Program-made: the position numbers and the translations under genes
Source: Psychrobacillus sp. OK032
GTDB lineage: Bacteria > Bacillota > Bacilli > Bacillales_A > Planococcaceae
DNA: 64,000 bases
Direction: 5' to 3'
Assembly (NCBI RefSeq): GCF_900111345.1
Contig: NZ_FOGY01000007.1
Span: forward strand, 62,001 to 126,000
Part shown: positions 43,000 to 51,279 of the stretch, piece after piece
Layout of the letters: every line of letters begins with the position of its first letter
Numbering within the stretch: position 1 is the first letter of the stretch
Notes under the pieces: generated by a model
What the model was told of the DNA's origin: nothing
Databases searched by the model: none
What the model saw: only the letters and a program-made list of their open reading frames with translations

Positions 43000-45132
43000 A
43001 TGCAATGGTTGTCTAATATAGTTACACGCTATTACAAAACGATATTAATCTTTTGGTTAGTACTTTTTATTGCTTTGGCGGTTCTTGCCATTCGTTTACC
43101 AAGTTTATTAGCAGGGGACGGGTTTAGTACGAACGGTGAGCATCAGCAAGTGATGGAAGAACTAACAGATACATTTAATCTACCAGCGGAAACGTTATTT
43201 ATTGTTTTTAATCAGGTGTCGAATGAAACAATCCAGCAAACTATTTCTCAGATGGAAAATTTACAGATTGCTGAATCGATTCAGTCACCTTTAGATGATC
43301 CTGCACTTTACAAAGATCAAGTTGCTTATGCAATGTTACATTTCAGTGGCAACACTGCGGATATGAACGAAGTGGTTGATAGTATTCGCAAAACGATCGA
43401 CGGTGAAAAAGGGGTTACATTAACCGGGGGTGCTGCTATTAATAAAGATATTAATGCTGCCAGTCAAAAAGATTTAGCTAGTGCGGAAGCAATTGGAATA
43501 CCGATTGCTATGGTTGTACTACTTCTTGCTTTTGGTAGTGTAGTTGCAGCATTTGTTCCGCTAATCGTCGGTATCGTAACGGTTGTTTCTGCTTTTGGCG
43601 TTATGACATTATTTAGCGAAACGATGAATTTATCGATATTTGTATTGAATATAATTCCAATGCTCGGGCTTGCGTTAAGTATTGATTTTGCGCTCTTACT
43701 TATTAACCGCTATAAGGAAGAACGGGTGAAACAATCTATTATAGAAGCCGTGCAGATATCGATTCAAACGGCCGGACGCTCTATTATTTTCTCTGCAGTT
43801 TGTGTATTCATCGGTTTAGGTGCAATGCTTGTCATGAAAGTAGAGATATTCCAAAACCTGGCACTTGGTGGGATGCTTGTCGTGTTTATGGCTGTGTTAG
43901 CATCCATTACGCTACTTCCTTCCCTCTTATTATTATTGAAAGATCGTATTAATAAATGGACGATTATTCGAGTAAAACCCGGTGCTTCAACTAGATGGCG
44001 TAACTTTGCCGCTTTTGTCATGAAGCGTCCTGTTGCATTAATCTTAGTAGCGCTTATTCTTTTAGGAATTGGTATTATTCCTGTAAAAGATATGAAACTA
44101 ACGATTCCACAAGTAGACTCATTGCCCATTTCTTATGATTCTCGCCAAGCGTACGAATTAATGGATAAAGAGTTCGGATTAGGTGAAAAATCCACTGTTT
44201 ATATGATTGCTGAACGTAGTGATGGCTGGGAAAATACGGACGGGCTTGAAGAGATGAAAAAAATTGAAGACCAATTGTTAGAAGATAAAGATGTGAATTC
44301 GGTTAATACAATCTTTACTGCAAGTAATATTGCTACAATCGATCAATGGGAGCAAAGCATGCAGATTCCTGAAGTAAAAGCAGAGTTAACCCCTTTGTTT
44401 GAATCATTTGTTCAAGGAAACAAGTTATTAATCCCAGTAACACTGGATTTGAACGGTTCCTCTGATGAAGCACAAGATTGGGCTCGCGAATGGTCCGAAA
44501 AAAAGTTAGGTGTCGATATGATGCTAGGCGGACAACCTAAATTCAATCAAGAAATTTTCGATGAGATATTTAATAAAATAGGTGTGCTACTTGCAATCAT
44601 TTTAGGTTCCACATTTGTCATCCTAATGATCGCTTTCCGTTCTATTTTAATACCGCTAAAGGCAATTATTATGAATGTGATAGGTCTATCCTCAACGTTC
44701 GGAATTCTAGTTTATATATTCCAGTACGGACATTTTGGAGTAGAAGAAACCACGATTGCACTTATTATACCGGTCATCGTATTTAGCTTAGTTTTCGGGC
44801 TCAGCATGGACTACGAAGTGTTTTTAATATCCCGCATTCAAGAAGAGTACTCGAAAAGTCTGGATAACACAGCCGCTACAATTGATGGGCTTACCTCTAC
44901 GAGTAAGATTATTACTTCTGCTGCACTAATTATGATTGTCATCACTGGCGCTTTTGCTTTTACAGATGTAATGCCAGTGAAGCAAATTGGAATCGGCATT
45001 GCTATTGCAGTCGCAATCGATGCATCAATAATTCGATTGTTACTAGTTCCGAGCTTGATGAAGCTGTTCGGAAAATGGAATTGGTGGATGCCTTTTAGAA
45101 AAGGACCATATAAAGCCAGTAAATGGCATTAA
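43000..45132 (+). CDS. MMPL-family RND transporter
   Basis: Membrane exporter of 710 residues with two repeats, each one helix, a large extracellular loop and five helices. Visible features are the helix SIDFALLLINRYKEER and its equivalent SMDYEVFLISRIQEEY (the proton-relay DY/DF positions). The family exports lipids or hydrophobic drugs using the proton gradient; B. subtilis relatives are YdfJ and YdgH. No regulator gene is adjacent. A GGAGGAAAC site precedes the ATG and a terminator follows. Confidence 0.92.
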   Translation: MQWLSNIVTRYYKTILIFWLVLFIALAVLAIRLPSLLAGDGFSTNGEHQQVMEELTDTFNLPAETLFIVFNQVSNETIQQTISQMENLQIAESIQSPLDDPALYKDQVAYAMLHFSGNTADMNEVVDSIRKTIDGEKGVTLTGGAAINKDINAASQKDLASAEAIGIPIAMVVLLLAFGSVVAAFVPLIVGIVTVVSAFGVMTLFSETMNLSIFVLNIIPMLGLALSIDFALLLINRYKEERVKQSIIEAVQISIQTAGRSIIFSAVCVFIGLGAMLVMKVEIFQNLALGGMLVVFMAVLASITLLPSLLLLLKDRINKWTIIRVKPGASTRWRNFAAFVMKRPVALILVALILLGIGIIPVKDMKLTIPQVDSLPISYDSRQAYELMDKEFGLGEKSTVYMIAERSDGWENTDGLEEMKKIEDQLLEDKDVNSVNTIFTASNIATIDQWEQSMQIPEVKAELTPLFESFVQGNKLLIPVTLDLNGSSDEAQDWAREWSEKKLGVDMMLGGQPKFNQEIFDEIFNKIGVLLAIILGSTFVILMIAFRSILIPLKAIIMNVIGLSSTFGILVYIFQYGHFGVEETTIALIIPVIVFSLVFGLSMDYEVFLISRIQEEYSKSLDNTAATIDGLTSTSKIITSAALIMIVITGAFAFTDVMPVKQIGIGIAIAVAIDASIIRLLLVPSLMKLFGKWNWWMPFRKGPYKASKWH

Positions 45133-45140
45133 GAGTCGGA

Positions 45141-45179
45141 AACCGCCAAGTAAAGTTAAACTTTGTTTGGCGGTTTTGT
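45141..45179 (+). terminator. Terminator of the MMPL gene
   Basis: AACCGCCAA (45141-45149) pairs with TTGGCGGTT (45167-45175), followed by TTGTTATTC. The loop contains a further short AAGTTTAACTT-like stem. Confidence 0.8.
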
Positions 45180-45209
45180 TATTCTTTCAAAGACAACTAT
45201 TTCCCAATA

Positions 45210-45249
45210 AAAAAAAATACCAATAAACCGGTTCATACCGATTTATTGG
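45210..45249 (-). terminator. Terminator of the MhqD-type hydrolase gene
   Basis: CCAATAAACCGG (45220-45231) pairs with CCGATTTATTGG (one mismatch) around a 6-base loop. On the minus strand it is followed by TATTTTTTTTTATT. Confidence 0.9.
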
Positions 45250-45261
45250 ATCATTGATTTC

Positions 45262-45867
45262 TTAAAAATTGTTTTGATACCAAGCTTTCGCTGCTTGTAC
45301 TTCATCTTGTGTTAATTGATGTCCATATGAATGCCAATATAGCTCTACTTCTGCTCCGGCATTTTGTAGTAAATCACGTAATTCCTCGGATTCTGCGGCT
45401 GGGCACATTTGGTCATTTTTCCCTGCACCGATAAATACAGGTGCACCTGTAAGAGTCGGAAGTTCTACTCCACGTCTAGGAACCATTGGATGATGCAAAA
45501 TTGCACCTTTCAACACGTTTTTATATTCGAATAATAGATTAGCCGCTATATTGGCACCGTTTGAATAACCAATGGCCACTACATTATTACGATCAAATTC
45601 ATAGTTTTCAGCTGCTTCATCGACGAAGTTTTTTAACTCCTCTGTTCGAAACATTAAATCCTCCATATCAAATACACCTTCAGCTAAGCGTTTGAAAAAA
45701 CGTGGCATACCATTTTCAGATATATTGCCACGAACACTTAATATGTTAGCAGCTCCGTCGATTTCTTTCCCCAATCCAACCAAATCATGCTCATTTCCGC
45801 CTGTACCGTGCAATAATAATAAGGTTGGTCTTGACTGATCTTCACCTTTATAAAAAACATGTTTCAT
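45262..45867 (-). CDS. mhqD: Alpha/beta hydrolase of the MhqD carboxylesterase/phospholipase type
   Basis: Serine hydrolase of about 201 residues. It carries the oxyanion segment LLLHGTGGNEHD, the nucleophile elbow GYSNGAN, and late Asp and His in GKNDQMCP and SYGHQL, completing the triad. Size and motifs match B. subtilis MhqD (YodD), a member of the MhqR regulon induced by quinones and catechols. The perfect palindrome over its promoter supports that assignment. I choose ATG 45867, nine bases after AGGAGG; ATG 45873 is only 3 bases away. Nearby regulators are absent. Confidence 0.85.
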   Translation of the reverse strand: MKHVFYKGEDQSRPTLLLLHGTGGNEHDLVGLGKEIDGAANILSVRGNISENGMPRFFKRLAEGVFDMEDLMFRTEELKNFVDEAAENYEFDRNNVVAIGYSNGANIAANLLFEYKNVLKGAILHHPMVPRRGVELPTLTGAPVFIGAGKNDQMCPAAESEELRDLLQNAGAEVELYWHSYGHQLTQDEVQAAKAWYQNNF

Positions 45868-45886
45868 GTTCATATTCCTCCTCACA

Positions 45887-45933
45887 TATCTTGAATTCAA
45901 GATAATTATAACTTCATTCATTTAGTAGGTCAA
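45887..45933 (-). promoter_or_regulatory. Promoter with MhqR-like operator
   Basis: On the minus strand TTGACC (45928-45933) and TATAAT (45905-45910) have 17-bp spacing. Directly behind the -10 lies an 18-bp perfect palindrome TATCTTGAATTCAAGATA (45887-45904). It closely resembles the MhqR operator of B. subtilis. Repressor bound there would block initiation until quinone-like compounds inactivate it. Confidence 0.85.
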
Positions 45934-45958
45934 ATAAAAGAGTTTGCATTGAAACTAC

Positions 45959-46948
45959 TTAAGTTAACAACCGCTTTAACTTTTCTGGTTCATCCACTCG
46001 AATTGCAAATTCAGTTACTTTCTTTTTCACTCCCATAAACATTGCTGCTTCTACTGGTGCATGTAAGCGGACAATTGCCTGAGGTTCAATTTTTTCAAGA
46101 TCTTTATATACAAGTTGCAACGTTGTCTTACTCGGTAAAGCGGCACCCCACTCTACTTCCTTAATATTAGATAAAGAAACAATGATTCGAGATGCCATCC
46201 CTTGTGTAATATATAGTTTTCCGTTTTTTATTTCCATTGGATGAAGTCTTGTAATTTGGATGTCAGCAATAATAAAAAAGATAGAGTATATATTTAGTAC
46301 GAGTAAAATTATCGACAGAACGAGTGATTTTTCATGTAGCCACCAATGTAATCCGATTGTTTCAATTACAATTGCATGGATCAGCATAATATTCACCGCA
46401 ATAGCGCTCGTCTTTTCATGCATGGTCACTACACCTTCGTGGCAAGGTGCTTTCTTTTTCCATGTAAACAACGCATAGTAAAACATCAAAAATTCAGACA
46501 TTAGCACACGAATAAGAACATTTTTTGTTGCTACTTTTTCAACCGCTGGAAGTAAGCTATAAATTGCATCCTCTTTCAATTCTTTCATTTCGGTTCGAAT
46601 TGCTGATGCTTTACGAATAACGATAAAAATAAGCGCTAGCTCTGCAAACACTAACAACGCTTCCAATGCAAGACCAGCATACAACTCATCGGGAATAATA
46701 AATTTTGCTAGTACTAGACCAAATACCATTAATCCAATTGTTTGTTTTATTGATATTTTAAATGCCACATAAACTAAAACGGGTGCAACAATTGCTAAAT
46801 CAATAAGCGATCCAATAGCTACACCGCTATTTAATGAAAGAGATAGAAAATCTGGGACTCCAGAATGATAAAGAAGAAAATTCGTTGTAAGTACTAGAAG
46901 AAGAAATGCCAGCGCTAAATTAGCCTTTCGGGTTTTGCGATACACCAT
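45959..46948 (-). CDS. Multi-pass membrane protein of unknown function
   Basis: Protein of 329 residues with about eight membrane helices in the first 235 residues. A soluble C-terminal domain follows (MEIKNGKLYITQGMASRIIVSLSNIKEVEWG, AIVRLHAPVEAAMF). That domain has the strand pattern of small PH-like membrane-associated domains. I recognise no enzyme motif. A GGAGGAATTTAC site precedes the ATG. It is encoded 90 bases upstream of the mhqD-type gene start, but a promoter and operator lie between them. Confidence 0.75.
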   Translation of the reverse strand: MVYRKTRKANLALAFLLLVLTTNFLLYHSGVPDFLSLSLNSGVAIGSLIDLAIVAPVLVYVAFKISIKQTIGLMVFGLVLAKFIIPDELYAGLALEALLVFAELALIFIVIRKASAIRTEMKELKEDAIYSLLPAVEKVATKNVLIRVLMSEFLMFYYALFTWKKKAPCHEGVVTMHEKTSAIAVNIMLIHAIVIETIGLHWWLHEKSLVLSIILLVLNIYSIFFIIADIQITRLHPMEIKNGKLYITQGMASRIIVSLSNIKEVEWGAALPSKTTLQLVYKDLEKIEPQAIVRLHAPVEAAMFMGVKKKVTEFAIRVDEPEKLKRLLT

Positions 46949-47054
46949 GTAAATTCCTCCTTTTCTTTTATTATATCTTCCCTATGAATAAAAACCTTCT
47001 CAAAAGATACAATTTTGTGACATTTCAAAAGTGAATTTACTTCCGCACAATCAG

Positions 47055-47127
47055 TTTCCAACTAAACTTCCCGTTTTTCCACTAAACAATGAAATATTCG
47101 AACTAAAACTTTCTTTTCTCACTAAGA
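47055..47127. repeat. Four-unit array with about 20-bp period (ACTAAAC core)
   Basis: ACTAAAC or close variants start at 47061, 47081, 47102 and 47121 (spacings 20, 21 and 19). Each is preceded by TTTCC, TTCGA or TTCTC. The core is related to the two-unit repeat at 32905. The array is less regular than the exact 21-bp arrays. Confidence 0.6.
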
Positions 47128-47197
47128 ACAAAAGCGCTCATGCTCCTGTCACTATCTGATATAGCATGTGGAAACAATCAATGGAAGCTCGCACATA

Positions 47198-47782
47198 ATA
47201 GGAATACAGCGCAATAAAAAGCTCAATTAAGTGTCCGCTATGATTTCCGCTACAGGCGGACGCTTCAATCAAAGAGAATTTCTCGCTAATTTGGCGTCCG
47301 CAGTATGAGAGATCTATGTTTATTACATCCACTAGGCAATAATTATTAAACCTAATTTGAAAATGCCGTCTCCAAATAAGTGGAGCATTTACTAGGATAA
47401 CACTTGCCTCATTCAGCTAGCTATTGGAATAACACCTCCTATTTATAGTCGTCTCAATCCAAGTAAAATTGCCAATTTAATAATTTGGTACTTTTACCAG
47501 CAATTTAATTGGTTTCCATAACTGGTTGTTTGCTCTTAGCCATTTACTGGATACCTATACATCGAAATACTACATAAGATTGAATTTAAACAGTAACGCT
47601 GATTTGCTAGCAATTTCGGTGGATTGTAGCGGAAGGGCGGCGACTCCTGCGGGATGAGTGAGACAGATGAGACATCACAACGGACGCGAAGCTACGGTGA
47701 TGGCTCATCGCTCACCCCGCGGAAAGCGTCCGCCCTGCAGCGGAAATCCTAGCGGAAACTAATTGTTGCGCAGTATTCCTAT
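47198..47782. repeat. Composite repeat R3, inverted relative to R1/R2, with terminal inverted repeats
   Basis: 585 bp bounded by ATAGGAATACAGCGCAA (47198-47214) and TTGCGCAGTATTCCTAT (47766-47782), inverted at 16 of 17 positions. ATA occurs directly outside both ends and could be a 3-bp target duplication. Read on the minus strand, the order matches R1: family A palindrome (47631-47752), a middle part with GTAAATGGCTAAGAGCAA and AATAGGAGGTG, then a shortened second palindrome (about 47228-47300). No gene is visible. Confidence 0.8.
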
Positions 47783-47871
47783 ATAGCGTTCTATATAAAA
47801 ATGACATACCTTATATCGATTGGAAAAATTATCCGTATTTCTAGCTTTTAATAATTTCCTAAAGCACAAAA

Positions 47872-47904
47872 AAACTGCTCCATAATTCAAATTATGGAAC
47901 AGCT
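47872..47904 (-). terminator. Terminator of the multidrug MFS gene
   Basis: CTGCTCCATAATT pairs with AATTATGGAACAG (one mismatch) around a short loop. TTTTTTTGTG follows on the minus strand. Confidence 0.87.
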
Positions 47905-47908
47905 CTCT

Positions 47909-49081
47909 TTATGCTATTTTCTTTGTACCCTTCCATAAAATCGATCCGATCATTGTAATAAGTAATACGATCAATCCTAATACAAATGGATATATAATAT
48001 GCACATCATATAATAATCCGGCTAAAAGTGGTCCTAATACATTTCCGATACTCATATATGCGTTATTCATACCCATTGCAAATCCTTGTTCCTGTCCTGC
48101 TAACTTCGATATTAGCGTCGTAAGCACTGGACGTAAAATCGAAGTAGATAGGAAAATAATCATTGTAATAACGAAGAAAAATGCATAGTTAGATACGAAA
48201 ATCGATAATAAAAAGCCAAAAGCTGCTACACCTAAAAATATTTTCAACACATTTACTTCTCCAAAGCGGCGTACAACCCAGTCAACAGCCGCTAACTGGA
48301 CAATTACACTGACGATTCCAGTAGCTGTTATCATCCAGGCAATATCTTGTGGAGTAGCACCAAATTCATTGTCCACAAAAAGACCAAGAACGGATTCATA
48401 CGCCATCAACCCAAAGCTCATCACAAGTGTAATAACAAGTGGGATAAAATAAGGTTTCTTAACCGATTGCACAATCTCTTTCACCATAGGCTCTGGTTTA
48501 TGTTCAGGCACTACACTATTTTCCGGTTTACTTTCCTTTAGTACGAATAGCGAAAAGATAACTGCTACCACACCTACAATTGCAGATATCAAAAGTGGCA
48601 TTTTCAAACTAAATTCGGCTAAAAATCCACCAATACCAGGTCCAACAACAATCCCAAGCGACATCGATGCAGAGATAAAACTATTCCCTTTTGCACGTTG
48701 ATCCATCGTCGTGATATCTGCAACATAAGCAAAAATTGCTGGTACTAGTAACGCTGCACCTATACCACCTATCACACGCGACACATATAAAACACTTACA
48801 GAATCAGAAAAATAAAACACGAACATAGATAATGCTAAGCCGCTTAAACCCGCAATAATCATAATTCTTCTTCCATATTTGTCTGCCCATTTACCTGCAA
48901 TTGGAGACATCACAAGCTGTGCCCCAGCGAATATCGCAATCATAAGTCCTGCCGCCGTTCCACCTTGCCCGATAGACTTCAAATACGCCGGCAAAATAGG
49001 AATAATTATTCCAAAACTCCCTATCGCGATAAACATATTTATCATTAAAACAAATAGTTTCTTTCGTTGATCTTTCGTCAT
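47909..49081 (-). CDS. MFS multidrug efflux transporter (NorA/Bmr-like)
   Basis: Twelve-helix drug:H+ antiporter of 390 residues. Motif A is GKWADKYGRRIMI. Motif C of the antiporter class is SLGIVVGPGIGGFLAE in helix 5. The amphipathic N-terminus is MTKDQRKKLFVLMINMF. Motif C marks export rather than import. Relatives NorA, Blt and Bmr export cationic drugs and fluoroquinolones; the substrate here is not determinable. No transcription regulator is adjacent. Confidence 0.9.
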   Translation of the reverse strand: MTKDQRKKLFVLMINMFIAIGSFGIIIPILPAYLKSIGQGGTAAGLMIAIFAGAQLVMSPIAGKWADKYGRRIMIIAGLSGLALSMFVFYFSDSVSVLYVSRVIGGIGAALLVPAIFAYVADITTMDQRAKGNSFISASMSLGIVVGPGIGGFLAEFSLKMPLLISAIVGVVAVIFSLFVLKESKPENSVVPEHKPEPMVKEIVQSVKKPYFIPLVITLVMSFGLMAYESVLGLFVDNEFGATPQDIAWMITATGIVSVIVQLAAVDWVVRRFGEVNVLKIFLGVAAFGFLLSIFVSNYAFFFVITMIIFLSTSILRPVLTTLISKLAGQEQGFAMGMNNAYMSIGNVLGPLLAGLLYDVHIIYPFVLGLIVLLITMIGSILWKGTKKIA

Positions 49082-49226
49082 TTGTTACCTACTTTCATTC
49101 AAAAATAATAGCACACCTGCAAAAGAATACCACGCTACCGAGTACTATACAAGAATGTATTTTTAGTCCACGTAAAAATAAAACTGTTGGGTAACTTGCG
49201 GAGGTTTTTGGTGGATTCGCCACGAC

Positions 49227-49262
49227 AAAAAAAGAGTCACTCGTTTAACTAATCGAGCAACT
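49227..49262 (-). terminator. Terminator after the DUF3221 gene
   Basis: AGAGT and CTCG on one arm pair with CGAG and ACTCT on the other, around a loop of about 9 bases. TTTTTTTG follows on the minus strand. It ends the dipeptidase operon. Confidence 0.75.
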
Positions 49263-49270
49263 CTCTCTTA

Positions 49271-49645
49271 CTATTCATTCAACTTCTCAAGCGTTTTGGC
49301 TGTTCCTTGCATTGGATAAGATTCTGCTAAAGCATCATAACCAACTTTTACTTCATCATATTTTTCTAGCGCTTCTCGTAGACCCATTGTTATCGTAAAC
49401 CATGTTGCATCTTTTCCATTATCAATTGCCTCTTGTACAGAAAGGTTTTTTGCTTCCTCTGCCGTCAGATCACCCACGACAAGTATACTCGTGTTATTCA
49501 TATCTACAATAATTCCACTCATATACCCAGTTGGCTTTGATTGGGTTGGATTTTTTTCATAAAACTGCATGATGAAATAAAAGATAGCCCCAATCGCTAA
49601 AAGCGTAAGAGCTAACATAATTGCAACAGTAGATCTCCCTTTCAC
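49271..49645 (-). CDS. DUF3221 family membrane-anchored protein
   Basis: Protein of 124 residues. An N-terminal membrane anchor (about 7-28) precedes an extracellular beta-rich domain (GYMSGIIVDMNNTSILVVGDL, TWFTITMGLREALEKYDEVKVGYDALAESYP). That domain is the DUF3221 pattern, an OB-like fold of unknown function. The start is GTG with a GGGGG site seven bases before it. It lies 12 bases after the 157-residue gene and is the last gene of the probable dipeptidase operon. Confidence 0.83.
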   Translation of the reverse strand: MKGRSTVAIMLALTLLAIGAIFYFIMQFYEKNPTQSKPTGYMSGIIVDMNNTSILVVGDLTAEEAKNLSVQEAIDNGKDATWFTITMGLREALEKYDEVKVGYDALAESYPMQGTAKTLEKLNE

Positions 49646-49657
49646 ATGAAATCCCCC

Positions 49658-50131
49658 TTACTTAGAAGCCACTTTACGGAAGCCTTCTTCTAGTAGATAC
49701 GCTTTTGCTTCTGCATAGGAACCGAAGCTTTCTTCTAAGTTGTAGCCATGATAAATATTCCACATTTCATCCTCTTGTAACAATGTTAACTTCGAGTTTT
49801 CTTTGTTTTTCCACACTTCTTCTACTTCTTCCAGGGCAACCTCTTCTTCCTCTGTCGCTAAATAAGCGATTGAATCTTTAATCGTTTGTCTTAATTCATC
49901 AGCAGTAGCCTCACGAATGTTCAAAAGTCCTTTGTCATCAGCTTCTTCATATTGCGGAAGATCTCCTACATAGACAAATCCATTCCCATTTGGATGAAGG
50001 TGATAAATGACTGTCGTTTTCTCATATAAACTAGCTTCATAATGATAATTCACGCGCTTTAAAGATACTTCTTTTCGAGTGAGTTCCTTAAACTCTTGGA
50101 TAATTGCTTCTTTTTCTTCAAATGTTAGCAT
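49658..50131 (-). CDS. Conserved acidic cytoplasmic protein of unknown function
   Basis: Soluble protein of 157 residues, strongly acidic, with no membrane segment or signal. The N-terminal region is alpha/beta (VNYHYEASLYEKTTVIYHLHPNGNGFVYVGDLP), and a helical acidic middle (ATEEEEVALEEVEEVWKNKE) follows. The C-terminus (YNLEESFGSYAEAKAYLLEEGFRKV) resembles a small KTSC/DUF-like strand-helix unit. I do not recognise the family. AAGAGGAATC precedes the ATG. It is flanked by the micropeptide and the DUF3221 gene on the same strand. Confidence 0.72.
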   Translation of the reverse strand: MLTFEEKEAIIQEFKELTRKEVSLKRVNYHYEASLYEKTTVIYHLHPNGNGFVYVGDLPQYEEADDKGLLNIREATADELRQTIKDSIAYLATEEEEVALEEVEEVWKNKENSKLTLLQEDEMWNIYHGYNLEESFGSYAEAKAYLLEEGFRKVASK

Positions 50132-50180
50132 GTGATTCCTCTTTCTTTATCTGTTTCATTTGTATAGTATATCATACTCA

Positions 50181-50273
50181 TTATCCTCTACGCGTCCACC
50201 ATTCCGCAACGATTATAAAACAAATAACCACAGCTATAGCGACTGCAAAAAACCAATCTGGTAAACTACCCAA
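50181..50273 (-). CDS. Putative 30-residue membrane peptide coupled to dipeptidase gene
   Basis: The minus strand reads (M)GSLPDWFFAVAIAVVICF, then IIVAEWWTRRG and TAA, starting at TTG 50273. One hydrophobic helix (about residues 7-23) is followed by an aromatic and basic tail (EWWTRRG), the layout of single-span membrane micropeptides. The ribosome site AAGGAGG lies inside the last codons of the dipeptidase gene, 10 bases before the TTG, and the start is only 5 bases after that stop. This suggests translational coupling. It was not in any long reading frame and no family is known to me. Confidence 0.6.
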   Translation of the reverse strand: MGSLPDWFFAVAIAVVICFIIVAEWWTRRG

Positions 50274-50278
50274 TTGCC

Positions 50279-51223
50279 TTATTCCTCCTTGCTAATTTGT
50301 CTCACAAATCGACTGAAGTTTTGCGATGTAAATCCTAGGACCTTTTCTGTTGAATAACTCTTCAATAAATACCTAACTAAATTTTGTGTTTTCGATGCAT
50401 CTTCTAACCCATTTACAAATTCACTTATTCCATCAAAGTCTGAGCCTAATCCTATCAAATGTTGTCCTCCAAGAGAAGTAATATGATCAACATGTTTTAC
50501 TAAATACGACATATCCACATTTTTTTCAGAATTGTTAATAAACTGTGGATAATAGACAATATGAATTGGTGAATCTCTATCGATTAATGCTTTTAGTTGC
50601 TTATCCGTTAAATTTCTATTCGAGTCGCATATCGCTCTAGCATTTGAGTGGCTTGCCATAAGCCATTTTGCTTTTGGAAGTACACTCCAAAATGATTTTT
50701 CACTTAAATGGGAAACGTCGATAATAATATTTTGCTCGTTTAATAATATAACTACTTCTTCACCAAATGAAGTCAACCCTGTTCCAGATTCTTCGGCTGC
50801 ACCGTCTGCTACAGCATTTGCACCATTCCAAGTAAGACCAACTAATTTAACCCCATGAGATAGTAGCAATTTTAGCTTTTCAATATCTCCATTAATCATG
50901 TCCAATCCTTCTAGTGATAATACCGCACCGATTTGCCCTTCTTGTAGTTTTTCAAGTTGTTCCCACTTATAAATGGCTACTATATCATCATGCTTTCCAA
51001 CAATTTCGTTATGGAAAAATTCAATTTGTCTTACTGCCTCCATAAATTGCTTTTCTTTTGGAAATCCTTCAGATACAAACACCGCAAATACTTGTAGAGC
51101 TATTTTACCAGCTTCTAATCGCTCTTTATTTGCTTGTAGTAAAGGTGAATCTGTAAAAGAAATTGGTGACTCTGCTTTAGCGAGTTTATATAGCACATCA
51201 CAATGTAAGTCGTATATTTCCAT
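50279..51223 (-). CDS. Membrane dipeptidase (peptidase M19, renal dipeptidase family)
   Basis: Zinc amidohydrolase of 314 residues that cleaves dipeptides, often those with a D-residue at the C-terminus. Metal ligands are visible in the HCD motif at 7-9, in the Glu of SLEGLDMI, and in the His residues of DVSHLS and ASHSNAR. The late Asp is in GSDFDGI. GLTWNGAN is also typical. There is no signal peptide, so it is cytoplasmic. GGAGG precedes the ATG. It is first gene of a likely four-gene unit with the micropeptide, a 157-residue protein and DUF3221. Confidence 0.92.
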   Translation of the reverse strand: MEIYDLHCDVLYKLAKAESPISFTDSPLLQANKERLEAGKIALQVFAVFVSEGFPKEKQFMEAVRQIEFFHNEIVGKHDDIVAIYKWEQLEKLQEGQIGAVLSLEGLDMINGDIEKLKLLLSHGVKLVGLTWNGANAVADGAAEESGTGLTSFGEEVVILLNEQNIIIDVSHLSEKSFWSVLPKAKWLMASHSNARAICDSNRNLTDKQLKALIDRDSPIHIVYYPQFINNSEKNVDMSYLVKHVDHITSLGGQHLIGLGSDFDGISEFVNGLEDASKTQNLVRYLLKSYSTEKVLGFTSQNFSRFVRQISKEE

Positions 51224-51243
51224 CTCTTTTTTCCTCCTAAAAA

Positions 51244-51274
51244 AACCGATACTCTTCGAAAAGAGGTACCGGTT
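51244..51274 (-). terminator. Terminator of ddh
   Basis: ACCGATACTCTT pairs with AAGAGGTACCGGT with one mismatch and bulge, around a TTCG-like loop. TTTTTT follows on the minus strand. Confidence 0.83.
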
Positions 51275-51279
51275 GAGTT

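Noticed and set aside
47138-47332. 64-codon minus-strand ORF at the R3 end
   Set aside because: It overlaps the terminal inverted repeat and the damaged palindrome, with no ribosome site or recognisable motif.
49201-49230. Single TTTGTCGTG core on the minus strand
   Set aside because: Only one copy; no partner at 21 bp, so it is not called an array.
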